Part shown: piece by piece, positions 36,401 to 45,477 of the stretch
Layout: each line of letters opens with the position of its first letter
Position numbering within the stretch: position 1 is the stretch's first letter
Assembly: GCA_037349105.1 (NCBI GenBank)
Contig: JAYJMM010000119.1
Span: 1,995,001-2,059,000 of the forward strand
DNA from: Limnomonas spitsbergensis
Lineage: Eukaryota; Chlorophyta; Chlorophyceae; Chlamydomonadales
Direction of reading: 5' to 3'
DNA: 64,000 nucleotides
Made by a program: the position numbers and the translations under genes
Notes under the pieces: model-generated
Databases searched by the model: none
What the model was told of the DNA's origin: nothing
What the model saw: the letters and a program-made list of their open reading frames with translations, nothing else

Positions 36401-37965
36401 AATGAGATCGTGGCACGACTGTGGGCAGCGGGGGACGTCAACGGCCCTTCCTCTTCTTCCTCCTTGCTCAACGCGGCACGCCCGTCAGAGCAGCAGGCCG
36501 CTCTGAATACAGGGGTCGGAGTTACTGAGACGGACCTGGGGGAGTCAGATACGGACTCCGATGCCCCGGACGCCTCCAAGAACCCGCTGGGGTGGCTGCG
36601 CTTGTGTGACACTGTACGTTTTAGTGGACCTCAGCCGTACTTTAGCTGGTCTTGTTGCGCTGCGATCCGTTTTCCAAGAAAAGCTGCATGCACATTGAGC
36701 TTGTATGTGAGCTCCTGAGTGTGATCCTAAGTGTGATCCTATTAAATGCAGGCGTAGATCCGGATGAGGTCCATAATTTGTTTTTGTTTCTGTGCTGATA
36801 TTTGTATGCATGCTATCCCACCCCGAAATTCTGTACACAATTCATATGCAGGCTCGATTTCAAAATTCAAAATCCTTTCCTTTTCAAACAATTAATGCCG
36901 CCAGCACGCAGGTGACGCGGATCGTGCTGTACTTTTTGTTTGCTTTCCACGTCACGATTTGGAATCAGAAAAGCCTGATTTGTTTTCAACATTCTACCCG
37001 GCCTGCCACGCGCATGCTATCTGGATTGGGATGTGACGTTCCCCCGCCCTCCAGACCTCCATGCCATGTCATGTCATGCCATGTCATGTCATGCCATGTC
37101 ATGTCATGCCATGTCATGCCATGCCATGTCCTGCAGTGAGCTCAAATCTTCAATCCAACATCCAAAGGATTCCCCTGTAATTTAGGGTTCAGGTTTTAGT
37201 TTGAAAATACTACATCCTTGTACCGTTACTTGTACCGCCTAAGGCCGCCAAAGTACCGCGACCCTCTGCCGACGCCGCCCGAGGCATTCTTCGGGCGCCT
37301 GCCGCACACCAGGGTGTGTCTGTAGGTCTTGGGTCGGTGGGTCTGTGGGTCTTGGGTCTGTGGGTCTGGGTCTGTGGGTCTGTGGGATCCTTTTTTTATT
37401 ACCGGATTTATGTCATGGGCTGCTGTCCTCCACAATCCTTGTCCTTGGTGAGTGTGCTTGCATGATATTCGTGGACACGAGCAGGCCTTTTTCAGGGTTT
37501 GGGGTTCAGGCTTCACACTTTGGGGTCAGGCATGCGGATTTGGGTCAAGGCATTGGGGTTTAGGGGTCAGGGTTTATATGGATATAGGTCCCAAGGGCCG
37601 TCTGGCGCCCCCATGGATTGTAAAAAAAATGAAATTGTGAATTCTGAAGTCTGGAACTTGATGACCTGTAGATGTTCATTTACGTTGTTTAGGGGTGACG
37701 GGCACATTCAAACTAGCAATGCCAATTTTCAGTCGGAAACCATTTTTTATTATTTTTTGTACGTTGGGAATCAGCTTCAAATAAAATGACATATATCCAA
37801 GGGACGGCAATTCAAACGTTAAGTACCACGTCTCAGAAATCAGATATCAAATTAATTTCTGGCATTTTAAACCTGCAAGTGGTCAAGAAGCATGCCGTGA
37901 TGGACGGCCGCATCAAGATGGTCGGTGGGAAGGAGGTGGTGGTGCTCAGCAACAAGATCGGATGA
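27436..37965 (+). CDS. Unidentified multi-exon gene split by satellites
   Basis: Candidate exons: 27436-27603 (ATG in CACCATGG context, basic KRKKPKRK stretch), 30706-30856 (WKQRFKLIRMTHRKKWQGMA), 31944-32219 (Ala/Pro-rich linker then VVADKLHGHQLHVQ), 33663-about 33716 or longer (TKANIKRIMEFASVLKDLVE, helical), 34256-34427, 36375-36613 (MHGWFIQKNEIVARLW then an acidic tail) and 37880-37965 (DGRIKMVGGKEVVVLSNKIG, stop TGA). Junctions are GT/AG, and phases agree between 30706 and 36613. Exon 1 to 30706 does not match in phase, so an exon is missing. Introns hold arrays of 39, 24, 82 and 19 bp units. The basic N-terminus suggests nuclear localisation, but no domain is recognised. Whether all exons belong to one gene is an inference. 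Confidence 0.4.
28210..28340 (+). repeat. 36-bp minisatellite, ~3.5 copies
   Basis: The unit CCCCATGCACGCCACATGGA plus TTTCAAGCTTCCTTGC is repeated in tandem. It is intronic. Confidence 0.8.
28605..28685 (+). repeat. ~22-bp repeat, four imperfect copies
   Basis: Imperfect copies of GACTCCACCATTTGAATTAA. It is intronic. Confidence 0.6.
28833..30255 (+). repeat. 39-bp minisatellite, ~36 copies
   Basis: The unit starts CTATGTCAACCCTATTTGGG and ends GGCCTAGAAACAGCCACTG. The early copies carry TTTAGGGG and the later ones TTTGGGGG variants. Two units have a 4-bp CTAT insertion (near 29428 and 29670) that shifts frame. Since 39 is 13 codons, long frames without stops exist on both strands (MSTLFGGLETATA and VAVSRPPNRVDIA repeats). 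They are not considered genes. Confidence 0.95.
30545..30705 (+). repeat. Duplicated intron-3'-end unit before exon 30706
   Basis: The string TTAGGCCCCC(AT)CCTGCCCTGCTT occurs near 30555, 30609 and 30674. Only the last leads into the CCCAG acceptor at 30705. This is a small tandem duplication of acceptor-flanking sequence. Confidence 0.55.
30875..31568 (+). repeat. 24-bp minisatellite, ~28 copies
   Basis: The unit is GGTGCATGGCATGGGAGGCAGAGG with C/T and A/T variants. Because 24 is divisible by 3, frames are open on both strands (minus: LPCHAPPLPPMP; plus: GMGGRGGAWHG). It begins 18 bp after the donor of exon 30706-30856. Confidence 0.95.
31916..31938 (+). repeat. TG dinucleotide run
   Basis: (TG)n directly before the acceptor of exon 31944-32219, forming an unusual purine-pyrimidine alternating tract in place of a pyrimidine tract. 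Confidence 0.7.
33150..33450 (+). repeat. Hairpin-forming satellite, ~82-bp units
   Basis: Each unit contains ATGGAGGCCAGTTTGT and, after a 5-base loop, its exact reverse complement ACAAACTGGCCTCCAT. A second partial inverted copy with ATCTGGCAATGGAGGCC also occurs. Three units can be counted. It is intronic, before exon 33663. Confidence 0.85.
33450..33662 (+). repeat. Triplicated acceptor-flanking unit
   Basis: The words TGTGTGTNTTGCAGACCA, followed by (A/T)TTGATTCCCCCA or CTGTTCCCACCA, occur as TGCTTGTTTGCAAACCA (~33460), GTGTGTTTTGCAGACCA (~33527) and GTGTGTGCTTGCAGACCA (~33647). Only the last leads into an exon with a long coding-like frame. Confidence 0.6.
34430..35085. other. Intron or intergenic DNA, no coding signal
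   Basis: Two related segments, TGATAGGATACGGCATCCTC and AAGTGCATGTCGGAACACCTTTCC-like with GTGGTACCTGTCGTAACACC (34965, 35040), suggest short degenerate repeats. Nothing else is recognised. Confidence 0.3.
35088..36098. repeat. 19-bp satellite with palindromic CTCAGCTGAG core, ~53 copies
   Basis: The unit is GTTACTCCTCTCAGCTGAG, with variants CTCAGTTGAG and AGTTTACT. The CTCAGCTGAG core is a perfect 10-bp palindrome, so the array offers about 50 regularly spaced dyads. It is intronic between exons 34256-34427 and 36375-36613. Confidence 0.95.
36100..36345 (+). repeat. Degenerate CATGAACC(T)/TAAACCC repeat
   Basis: Loose tandem words such as ATCATGAACCTCAACCC occur every 20-25 bp up to the acceptor of exon 36375. 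Confidence 0.45.
37065..37135 (+). repeat. CATGT/CATGC pentanucleotide repeat
   Basis: (CATGTCATGC)n microsatellite. Confidence 0.85.
37315..37390 (+). repeat. GGGTCTGTGGGTCTT repeat
   Basis: Imperfect 8-15 bp repeats of GGGTCTGT/GGGTCTTG. Confidence 0.7.
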
Positions 37966-38314
37966 TACCCCTCGGGCTGTATTTCTGAATTGCTGTCATT
38001 TCAGCAGCAGCAGTGCGTGATGCCACTGAGCCTTGCATGTGGTTCATGCTCAGAAAGGGTAGGTGCTGCTGCTGCGCTGCCATGCTGGTGGAGCTGAGTG
38101 ATCATTCTGGGAGAGCTGAGCAAAAGCGTTGGGTGCTTCTGCTGAAGCAATGCTAGAGGTTCATGCTCCGCAACAGCGGCAAAAGCCGCTGAGCCGGTCA
38201 CACCCTTTTTATCGTGGATCAGCTGCCAAGGCGGAGGCAGTGGCTGTTGCCACATAAATTGCTGAATGCCAGAATCGATACTCAACTAATATGAGCCATA
38301 TAAATTTTGGCGGA

Positions 38315-38582
38315 CAAGAGGTGGCGCATGACGTGGCAGGCAAGAGGTGGCGCATGACGTGGCAGGCAAGAGGTGGCGCATGACGTGGCAGGCAAGAGGT
38401 GGCGCATGACGTGGCAGGCAAGAGGTGGCGCATGACGTGGCAGGCAAGAGGTGACGCATGACGTGGCAGGCAAGAGGTGGCGCATGACGTGGCAGGCAAG
38501 AGGTGGCGCATGACGTGGCAGGCAAGAGGTGGCGCATGACGTGGCAGGCAAGAGGTGGCGCATGACGTGGCAGGCAAGAGAT
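38315..38582 (+). repeat. 26-bp minisatellite, ~10 copies
   Basis: The unit is GGCGCATGACGTGGCAGGCA plus AGAGGT. Because 26 is not a multiple of 3, all three minus-strand frames share the same periodic MRHLLPATSCATSC peptide. No gene is called. Confidence 0.95.
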
Positions 38583-38814
38583 GGCGGCTGTTGTGGCGGC
38601 TATGGCAGCCGTGGTGGCAGTAGCGTGGCTAATGTGGCGGACAAGTGGTGGCGTTGCCTAGGTGCAAGTCACCGACTTCAGATGGCAATAAACAAAATAG
38701 TGGCATAGAATGCTGATGTAGGGGAGTAGTGTTTCGGGGCGTGTGCGACGTTGTGCCTGTAATCATCGAATGGATTGAAATACATATATAAGTATTATGT
38801 TTGAAGGACGGCTC

Positions 38815-38945
38815 ATTGCGTCGAGTATTCGCGTCCGAATTGCGGGATTACTCTTTTTTCCTCGCATGTAGGGTCCGAACAGGGGACCTATGTAGGGGCT
38901 CGATCGAATGACTGCCAAAACACCGCTCGCGACGAGTTAGGGGAT
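38815..38945 (-). repeat. Possible tRNA-derived SINE-like sequence
   Basis: The minus strand contains GTCGCGAGCGGTGTTTTGGC and, about 45 nt downstream, GGTCCCCTGTTCGGACCC. The latter resembles a pol III B box and can form a 5-bp stem with a 7-nt loop. No full cloverleaf is present. Confidence 0.3.
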
Positions 38946-39039
38946 CGTTGCGTCATCCCCAGTCATTCTAATACAATCATGCATACCGTGCATGCGATGT
39001 GAGGCGAAGAGAATGACGGAAACATGGGACATGCAATTT

Positions 39040-39418
39040 GCTGGCAATGGCCATGGACAGGGGGCGCCAGGCTTGCGCGGAGCGCACGCCAGGGATGCTG
39101 GCAATGGCCATGGACAGGGGGGCGCCAGGCTTGCGCGGAGCGCACGCCAGGGATGATGCTGGGAATGGCCATGGACAGGGGGGCGCCAGGCTTGCGCGGA
39201 GCGCACGCCAGGGATGACGCTGGCAATGGCCATGGACAGGGGGGCGCCAGGCTTGCGCGGAGCGCACGCCAGGGATGATGCTGGCAATGGCCATGGACAG
39301 GGGGGCGCCAGGCTTGCGCGGAGCGCACGCCAGGGATGCTGGCAATGGCCATGGACAGGGGGGCGCCAGGCTTGCGCGGAGCGCACACCAGGGATGATGC
39401 TGGCAATGGCCATGGGGC
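39040..39418 (+). repeat. ~61-bp minisatellite, 6-7 copies
   Basis: The unit contains GGCAATGGCCATGGACAGGG, GGGCGCCAGGCTTGCGCGGA and GCGCACGCCAGGGATGATGC; some units lack a GATGCT step. Frames open on either strand are by-products. Confidence 0.92.
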
Positions 39419-39424
39419 CAATGC

Positions 39425-39690
39425 CCTACGAAGCACACTCTGAAGGCCACTGAAGGCACACTGAGGCCCTCCAAATACCCACTGAGGACCCACTAAGTAT
39501 CCACTGAAAACACACACTGAGGCCCTCCAAGTACCCACTGGGTACCCACTAAGTATCCACTGAAGGCACACTGAGGCCCACTGAAAACACACTGAAAGCC
39601 CACCGAGGCCCACCAAGTGCACACTGAAAACACACTGAGGCCCTCCAAGTACCCACTGGGTACCCACTAAGTATCCACTGACATACAAGC
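39425..39690 (+). repeat. CACTGAGGCCC / CCACTAAGTATCC short repeats
   Basis: Interleaved copies of ACTGAGGCCCTCCAAGTACC and CACTGGGTACCCACTAAGTATCC. Confidence 0.75.
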
Positions 39691-39747
39691 GCAACGAGGA
39701 AATCTGTTTAATTCAAACAGTTCAAGGGGTGGCACTGGCTAATGCCA

Positions 39748-39980
39748 AGAACGACATCCTCCACTACATAGGGGCGACATCCTCCACTACATAGGGGCCA
39801 CATCCTCCACTACATAGGGGCCACATCCTCCACTACATAGGGGCCACATCCTCCACTACATAGGGGCGACATCCTCCACTACATAGGGGCCACATCCTCC
39901 ACTACATAGGGGCCACATCCTCCACTACATAGGGGCCACATCCTCCACTACATAGGGGCCACATCCTCCACTACATAGGG
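39748..39980 (+). repeat. 23-bp minisatellite abutting the recombinase gene
   Basis: The unit CACATCCTCCACTACATAGG plus GGC is repeated about 10 times. The array ends within a few bases of the recombinase stop codon (39982-39984) and may lie at or near one end of the mobile element. Confidence 0.92.
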
Positions 39981-39981
39981 C

Positions 39982-41202
39982 TCAACACTCCACGGTCATC
40001 TGGCACTTTCGACCACCCTCAAAGTTCAACCTGTAACGGCTCATCATCCCAACAGAGTGCCTCATGTCTCGCGCCATCGCCTCCATCTCCCTCGGCGTCA
40101 ACTCGAACAGACGAGCGCCATTCACGAACGAGTGCCGAAGAGTGTCCAGAGTCGCAGGGCGGCCGAACAGACGACCTAGCACGTACGCAACGTGCGCGGC
40201 AAAACTGCGGTTCGTGTAGGGATCACCCATGCGTGTCTGAAGAAGCCAAAGCCTAGGGCGCACAGACAAGCTAGCACGCACTATCTCCTCAAGCTCCGAT
40301 GGCAACTCACGCTCAACACGCCCGTACTTCTTCCAGGTCTTATAACGGTTCCACACCATCATCATCCCCGAGCCAGGAGGGCGGACAACCAAGTAATTCA
40401 GAAGAGACTCGTCCTGACTGCCAACGGGGGGCGCAGAATCGACTGGAAAAAGAACAGAAGAAACAGAAGATGCATACACGCGCACTGAACCCCAGTCGGC
40501 GCGGCTGGGAGGCACGTAAGTCAGGAGGCTCAAGAGCAGGTAAGCGTCCTCAGGGACTGTCTTCGGATGATTTGACGTAGAGGCAGTAGCAGAGGGCATG
40601 AGAGAGTCACGCTTCGCCAACACCTCGCTCCACTCGACGTGAGCTTCACGCTGACGATCAGATGGCTCAATGTCCTCGTACTTGGCAGCAGCCAAATCAG
40701 TAGCTGACTTAGACAGAAGCTGCCAATCGGCGCAAGCGGCAGGGTAACGAACCTGCAAAAACGGAAGACGCCGGTACAAACCAACTACTGTGGTCGCGTC
40801 CGAACGAAGAGTCTCGGCGCTCAGCGGGGACGTACCGCCACCCTTGCGAACAACACGCACAAGACGCAACGCAGACCATGTCTCAGAAGGATGAGACACA
40901 CACCACTCCACGTCACGCCCAGTAGCAACAGGCAGAGAACGGATGCGCTCACGGTACAGGCGCTTGCTCGCAACCGCAAGAGACGCGTCGCCGTCGATCA
41001 CAGCCTCGTACTCTGCATTCGTCATAGGAAAGCTACCCATAGGAGCAACTGCAGAAACAGGCGGCTTGGACATCTTCTTGACAAACACATTACGAGATGA
41101 CAAAACAGGAGGCGTCACGGTCTTAGGAGACAACTTCGGTACTGATGTTGCGGCAGGCTTGCCACCCTTGGCCAAACTAACCAACAATGAGGGCCGCGAC
41201 AT
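39982..41202 (-). CDS. Tyrosine recombinase (site-specific integrase), 406 aa
   Basis: Intact frame from an ATG at 41202 to a TGA. The C-terminal half shows the tyrosine-recombinase fold signature. The first Arg is in LLTYVPPSRADW (R234). The beta-strand Lys region is WNRYKTWKKYG (about 285-294). The second Arg is in TLDTLRHSFVNGA (R356), and the last active-site motif is MRHSVGMMSRYRLNF (H382, nucleophile Y390). The His that usually starts H-x-x-R is an Asp here (D353). The PPxR and MxHS...Y spacing resembles recombinases of Polinton-like viruses, virophage-like elements and Cryptons rather than bacterial XerC/D. The N-terminal 200 residues are basic and probably bind DNA. The enzyme would integrate and excise the element by strand exchange through a 3'-phosphotyrosine. 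It is the last gene of the minus-strand series, 223 bp downstream of the nuclease stop. Confidence 0.8.
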   Translation of the reverse strand: MSRPSLLVSLAKGGKPAATSVPKLSPKTVTPPVLSSRNVFVKKMSKPPVSAVAPMGSFPMTNAEYEAVIDGDASLAVASKRLYRERIRSLPVATGRDVEWCVSHPSETWSALRLVRVVRKGGGTSPLSAETLRSDATTVVGLYRRLPFLQVRYPAACADWQLLSKSATDLAAAKYEDIEPSDRQREAHVEWSEVLAKRDSLMPSATASTSNHPKTVPEDAYLLLSLLTYVPPSRADWGSVRVYASSVSSVLFPVDSAPPVGSQDESLLNYLVVRPPGSGMMMVWNRYKTWKKYGRVERELPSELEEIVRASLSVRPRLWLLQTRMGDPYTNRSFAAHVAYVLGRLFGRPATLDTLRHSFVNGARLFELTPREMEAMARDMRHSVGMMSRYRLNFEGGRKCQMTVEC

Positions 41203-41424
41203 CTTCTACGTGTCCACTACAAGGCTTGCATAATATGTGACATCGGACGTTTACACCCCCTTCAGCGCCTAAAAACTCCGGCCCACCAAGCACCTGCGAC
41301 GACGCACGCAGAGAACAAAAATACACCGGTTGCGGGCGGGAGTCGCTGATGCCGGAGACGGAAAATACGGAAGGGAATAACTCAGAACGGGGGGGAACAA
41401 CCATCTCGTGTACGGGGGGGATCA

Positions 41425-43094
41425 TCACTCAGTGGAGTGGCCGTCATCGGCATCATCCTCACCATCGTCGGGCTGAGCATATCGGCCAGCAAGAGGAAGG
41501 TGGAGCTTTGCCAAGTCGCTACCCTTGTACATCAGGTACGGGTCGATGCTGCAAGACCAGTCAGCGAGGTTGGCTGGGGCACGGGTAGGCAAGGCAGGAG
41601 GGGTGTAAGCAACAACAGTCGTGAACGAGTCGGCAGGACGAACATCGATACGGGGGTTGTTGGAGTCATAGAACAGGTACAGAAGCGTCTTCTCTCCGAA
41701 ACCCCAAGCACCTTCAGGGTAACGAAGGAAGCATGCGATCCACTCACGGGCGATCAACCAGCGAGCCTTCTTGTCAAGGTCAGAGGTCTCGCCGTCGCTC
41801 GATGTGTACTTACCGCTGGGAAGGATGCGGATCAGAAGCATACGTTCGAACTGGGAGCCACCGATCGCAAAGTGACCCGTGTTCTTAGCAGCCTCAAGCT
41901 CAGGGGTGTAATCGGCGCCTGTGTGGTTCAGGTCGATCTCGAGGATCACAAGAGCCTTGCGACCGCCCAACGAGGCTACCAACACGGTGTCTGCGTTGTT
42001 GTAAGAAGCTGACAAGTCAGAAGGCGTAGTGATAACGGCGATGCTACTGAACGAGGTCAGGTGGCGCAGAAACCCGAAACCGTTCGTCAAGAAAGAACCG
42101 TTGGAGGTCGAGTCAGTTTCGTTAGAAATCACATGTCTACGGCAGTCACGCTGCTTAGAGCCGCATCACATCGAACGCCACTCGGCGGTCTTTTGAGTGA
42201 ACTTCGTTCGACACCAGTCGCAAGATACGTTGTTACGAGACCAGTCCAGAAGGAACGGGGTGGCACCCGCAAGGCACGTGTTGCACTGAAGCAAGGACTT
42301 CAAGGGCGAATCGGACTTCATCACACCTTGAGGATGGGTGAAGATAGAACGAAGGTGGACACGGGTCTCGCCGTGCATGCAATCATGCAAATCGGCCATG
42401 CTTATGAACTCCATATTAGGTTTCACCTCACGGCACACGCCGTGGCAACGGGGGCCAGAAGCACCGTCGCCATCATCGCCATCATCGCCATCATCGAACG
42501 GGAGGGAAGCAGCAGCGGAGGCACCACGGGAGGCGCGGTCAAGGGAGGCGACCTTCTTAACAATCAACTCCAAAGTCGCGTGGTCGTCGCGGGACTGCTC
42601 AACAACGCTCTCATGCTCATTCATTCGAGCCTTCAAGGCGTGAACCTCGCGACGTAAGGTACGAAACGAGTCCTCAATGTCACAAGGAAGGAGGAAGGCA
42701 CGAGATGGCCCTGGGAGGTTCACGTTCAGGGGGACAGAAGACAGAGAACGATGCAGATCAGAATTCACGCGGGCGGGATCAAGAGATCGCTTCTTACTCG
42801 GGGGGGCGCACGATCGGGGGCGGACAAACGGAAGGAAATCTCACCGTCCTCAGGTTCGCTGCGGTATGACCAGCAACAAGTCTCGTCAGTCAACATGATC
42901 GCAGTCTCGGACAGATAAGTACGCAACTCATGGTCGCTATCAGGGTAGGCGCAGCCAGAACCGAACCACTTCAGACAACACACACAACCAGACTTCTTGG
43001 ACAGAACGCGAACGGGCCAACAAGCGAGTCGGCCGGCGTCGTCGCACCAGGTCACCCAAAGACAGTCACCCACGGAAACGATCGGGCGGGACAT
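41425..43094 (-). CDS. PWWP-like / coiled-coil / zinc / PD-(D/E)XK-like nuclease, split gene
   Basis: Three pieces appear to be one gene. Piece 1 (43094-42765) starts with ATG and has an SH3-like PWWP/chromo-barrel pattern: DCLWVTW, CWPVRVLSKKSG, LKWFGSG. Piece 2 (to 42166) has a coiled coil around FRTLRREVHALKARM and a zinc cluster (CNTC, SCDWC); it has no ATG of its own and joins piece 1 at a C7 run (G7 at 42806-42812 on the plus strand). Piece 3 (42132-41425) is in the same frame as piece 2 behind one TGA (42166-42168). It has a nuclease-like core: D in NNADTVLV, then ALVILEIDLNH and Y....E, close to the viral ExD-x-x-H...Y...E nuclease pattern. The role is probably DNA cleavage or end processing for the element, with the PWWP-like part perhaps binding chromatin. 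Frameshift and stop could be decay, sequencing error, splicing or readthrough. Confidence 0.5.
42166..42168 (-). other. In-frame TGA inside the nuclease gene
   Basis: The codon separates ...KTAEWRSM from CGSKQRDCRHVISNET, and both flanks look coding in the same frame. Possible readings are a nonsense mutation, stop readthrough or a missed intron. Selenocysteine is conceivable because it sits next to Cys in a Cys-rich region, but no SECIS element was looked for successfully. Confidence 0.5.
42806..42812 (-). other. C7 homopolymer at a frame change
   Basis: The PWWP-like frame runs DRAPPRVRSDLLIPPA-stop. Shifting at the C7 run instead gives APPSKKRSLDPARVNSDLHR, which continues without a stop into the coiled-coil frame. 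A one-base indel, real or technical, is the simplest explanation. Confidence 0.5.
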
Positions 43095-43239
43095 TCGGGG
43101 GACGTGTGCACGTAGATACGGGCTTCACAGGGGAGGGAAATGATCCAAATAGGTACTTGAATCCACAACGCATCAGGTTTCCCTAAAATTCCCACACAAA
43201 ACACGGCAACCATGTCAGGGATCCTACCAATCCTACCAC

Positions 43240-43735
43240 TCATACTCCGTTTTCAAAGATAGGATATCAGATAGGGGAACCTCCCTATGGGGGAGACTCT
43301 GAAAAACGCCGTAGGAACGGTAGGAACGGTAGGAACGGCACCGGGATCCTACCACTCCTCAGGGGGCGAGGGAGGCGAGGGAGACGAGGGCGTTGCCAAA
43401 AATTGGGAATCCGGGTTGGGAAGAAGGCCGCAGGACCCGTCAATCATTCATTTGGTCACAAATTCATGATCGGTCTACAGATTAGCAGCCTCTCAGGTCA
43501 CTAGTTGTCAATCGAACACCACCTTTCCACCTCAGGTCGGTCCAAGATGTTGCTGGGCGACCACCACAAGTTCGACTCGATACGCTCAGGGATGCTGGCA
43601 ATGAGTATCCACCGAGGCCCTCTGAAAAACCACGGAGTACCGACAATGCATCGATGCCTCACCTTCCCCCCCCCTACACCCCCTACCTCAAATTAGACGG
43701 TTACCTTCGTCGTCGCGCCCCACCTCGCCACAACA
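43240..43735. other. Spacer with GGTAGGAAC repeats
   Basis: Between the nuclease gene and the 403-bp array. It contains (GGTAGGAAC)3 near 43310, GAGGGAGGCGAGGGAGACGAG near 43368 and a C8 run. There is no coding signal. It is the probable promoter region of the minus-strand nuclease gene, but no clear TATA box is seen. Confidence 0.35.
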
Positions 43736-45361
43736 CAGTCGCTATTCGCGTCAAACACCTCGTGCTCGATCTAGGACAAGAAACACCCCTCTGGGCAGGC
43801 CAAGGCACACTGGGGATTTAGGAAACGGCCGCCTTTTTCGGCGGGACACTGACAACCACGGTGCAAGCGCCCGCCCGCTGAAAACGACGCGTGGCTAGTA
43901 GTGATGAACTTATTATATAGGGATAAGAAACACATAGATGGCACGAGACTGGGGCCGAGGGTGCGAGCGGGCGGGCGCGCCTCCAAGACCACGAACCAGT
44001 GGTTCGACGGCCCTCCCGAAAAAGCCGAAAACGACGGGTGTTGTAAAAGTGCCACGAAACCCCTCAAAAACGGCCACCAGGTGCCCCCCTCGGATTCGAG
44101 CACCAAAACAGACGCGACACTGGGAGACCCGGGACTGGCAGTCGCTATTCGCGTCAAACACCTCGTGCTCGATCTAGGGCAAGAAACACCCCTCTGGGCA
44201 GGCCAAGGCACACTGGGGATTTAGGAAACGGCCGCCTTTTTCGGCGGGACACTGACAACCACGGTGCAAGCGCCCGCCCGCTGAAAACGACGCGTGGCTA
44301 GTAGTGATGAACTTATTATATAGGGATAAGAAACACATAGATGGCACGAGACTGGGGCCGAGGGTGCGAGCGGGCGGGCGCGCCTCCAAGACCACGAACC
44401 AGTGGTTCGACGGCCCTCCCGAAAAAGCCGAAAACGACGGGTGTTGCAAAAGTGCCACGAAACCCCTCAAAAACGGCCACCAGGTGCCCCCCTCGGATTC
44501 GAGCACCAAAACAGATGCGACACTGGGAGACCCGGGACTGGCAGTCGCTATTCGCGTCAAACACCTCGTGCTCGATCTAGGGCAAGAAACACCCCTCTGG
44601 GCAGGCCAAGGCACACTGGGGATTTAGGAAACGGCCGCCTTTTTCGGCGGGACACTGACAACCACGGTGCAAGCGCCCGCCCGCTGAAAACGACGCGTGG
44701 CTAGTAGTGATGAACTTATTATATAGGGATAAGAAACACATAGATGGCACGAGACTGGGGCCGAGGGTGCGAGCGGGCGGGCGCGCGTCCAAGACCACGA
44801 ACCAGTGGTTCGACGGCCCTCCCGAAAAAGCCGAAAACGACGGGTGTTGCAAAAGTGCCACGAAACCCCTCCAAAACGGCCACCAGGTGCCCCCCTCGGA
44901 TTCGAGCACCAAAACAGACGCGACACTGGGAGACCCGGGACTGGCAGTCGCGATTCGCGTCAAACACCTCGTGCTCGATCTAGGGCAAGAAACACCCCTC
45001 TGGGCAGGCCAAGGCACACTGGGGATTCAGGAAACGGCCGCCTTTTTCGGCGGGACACTGAGAACCACGGTGCAAGCGCCCGCCCGCTGAAAACGACGCG
45101 TGGCTAGTAGTGATGAACTTATTATATAGGGATAAGAAACACATAGATGGCACGAGACTGGGGCCGAGGGTGCGAGCGGGCGGGCGCGCCTCCAAGACCA
45201 CGAACCAGTGGTTCGACGGCCCTCCCGAAAAAGCCGAAAACGACGGGTGTTGCAAAAGTGCCACGAAACCCCTCAAAAACGGCCACCAGGTGCCCCCCTC
45301 GGATTCGAGCACCAAAACAGACGCGACACTGGGAGACCCGGGACTGGCAGTCGCGATTCGC
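43736..45361 (+). repeat. 403-bp tandem repeat, four units
   Basis: Units start at 43736, 44139, 44542 and 44945 (the last slightly truncated), with only a handful of substitutions between them. Each carries a TATTATATAGGG TATA-like box, a GCCGCCTTTTTCGGCGGG foldback and the perfect dyad CGAACCAGTGGTTCG (at 43992, 44395, 44798 and 45201). Frames of about 107-146 codons are open on both strands but are conserved only because the DNA is. An inverted copy lies at 49104-49436, so the primase-helicase gene is enclosed by inverted repeats. Its role could be a promoter, replication origin or recombination site. Confidence 0.92.
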
Positions 45362-45477
45362 ATCGCATGGGTATTCATAAAATCGCCGCTTTTTACACTG
45401 CGAACCACGGTGCAAGCGCCCGCCCCCCGAGCATCAAGAACCTTCTATCGGATTCGTGTCAGGCCCAGGCTACCGCT

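Noticed and set aside
43771..45408. Repeated 146-, 107- and 100-codon frames on both strands
   Set aside because: They recur every 403 bp because the DNA unit does. Substitutions between units are not biased to synonymous sites in any frame that I can see, and no domain is recognised.
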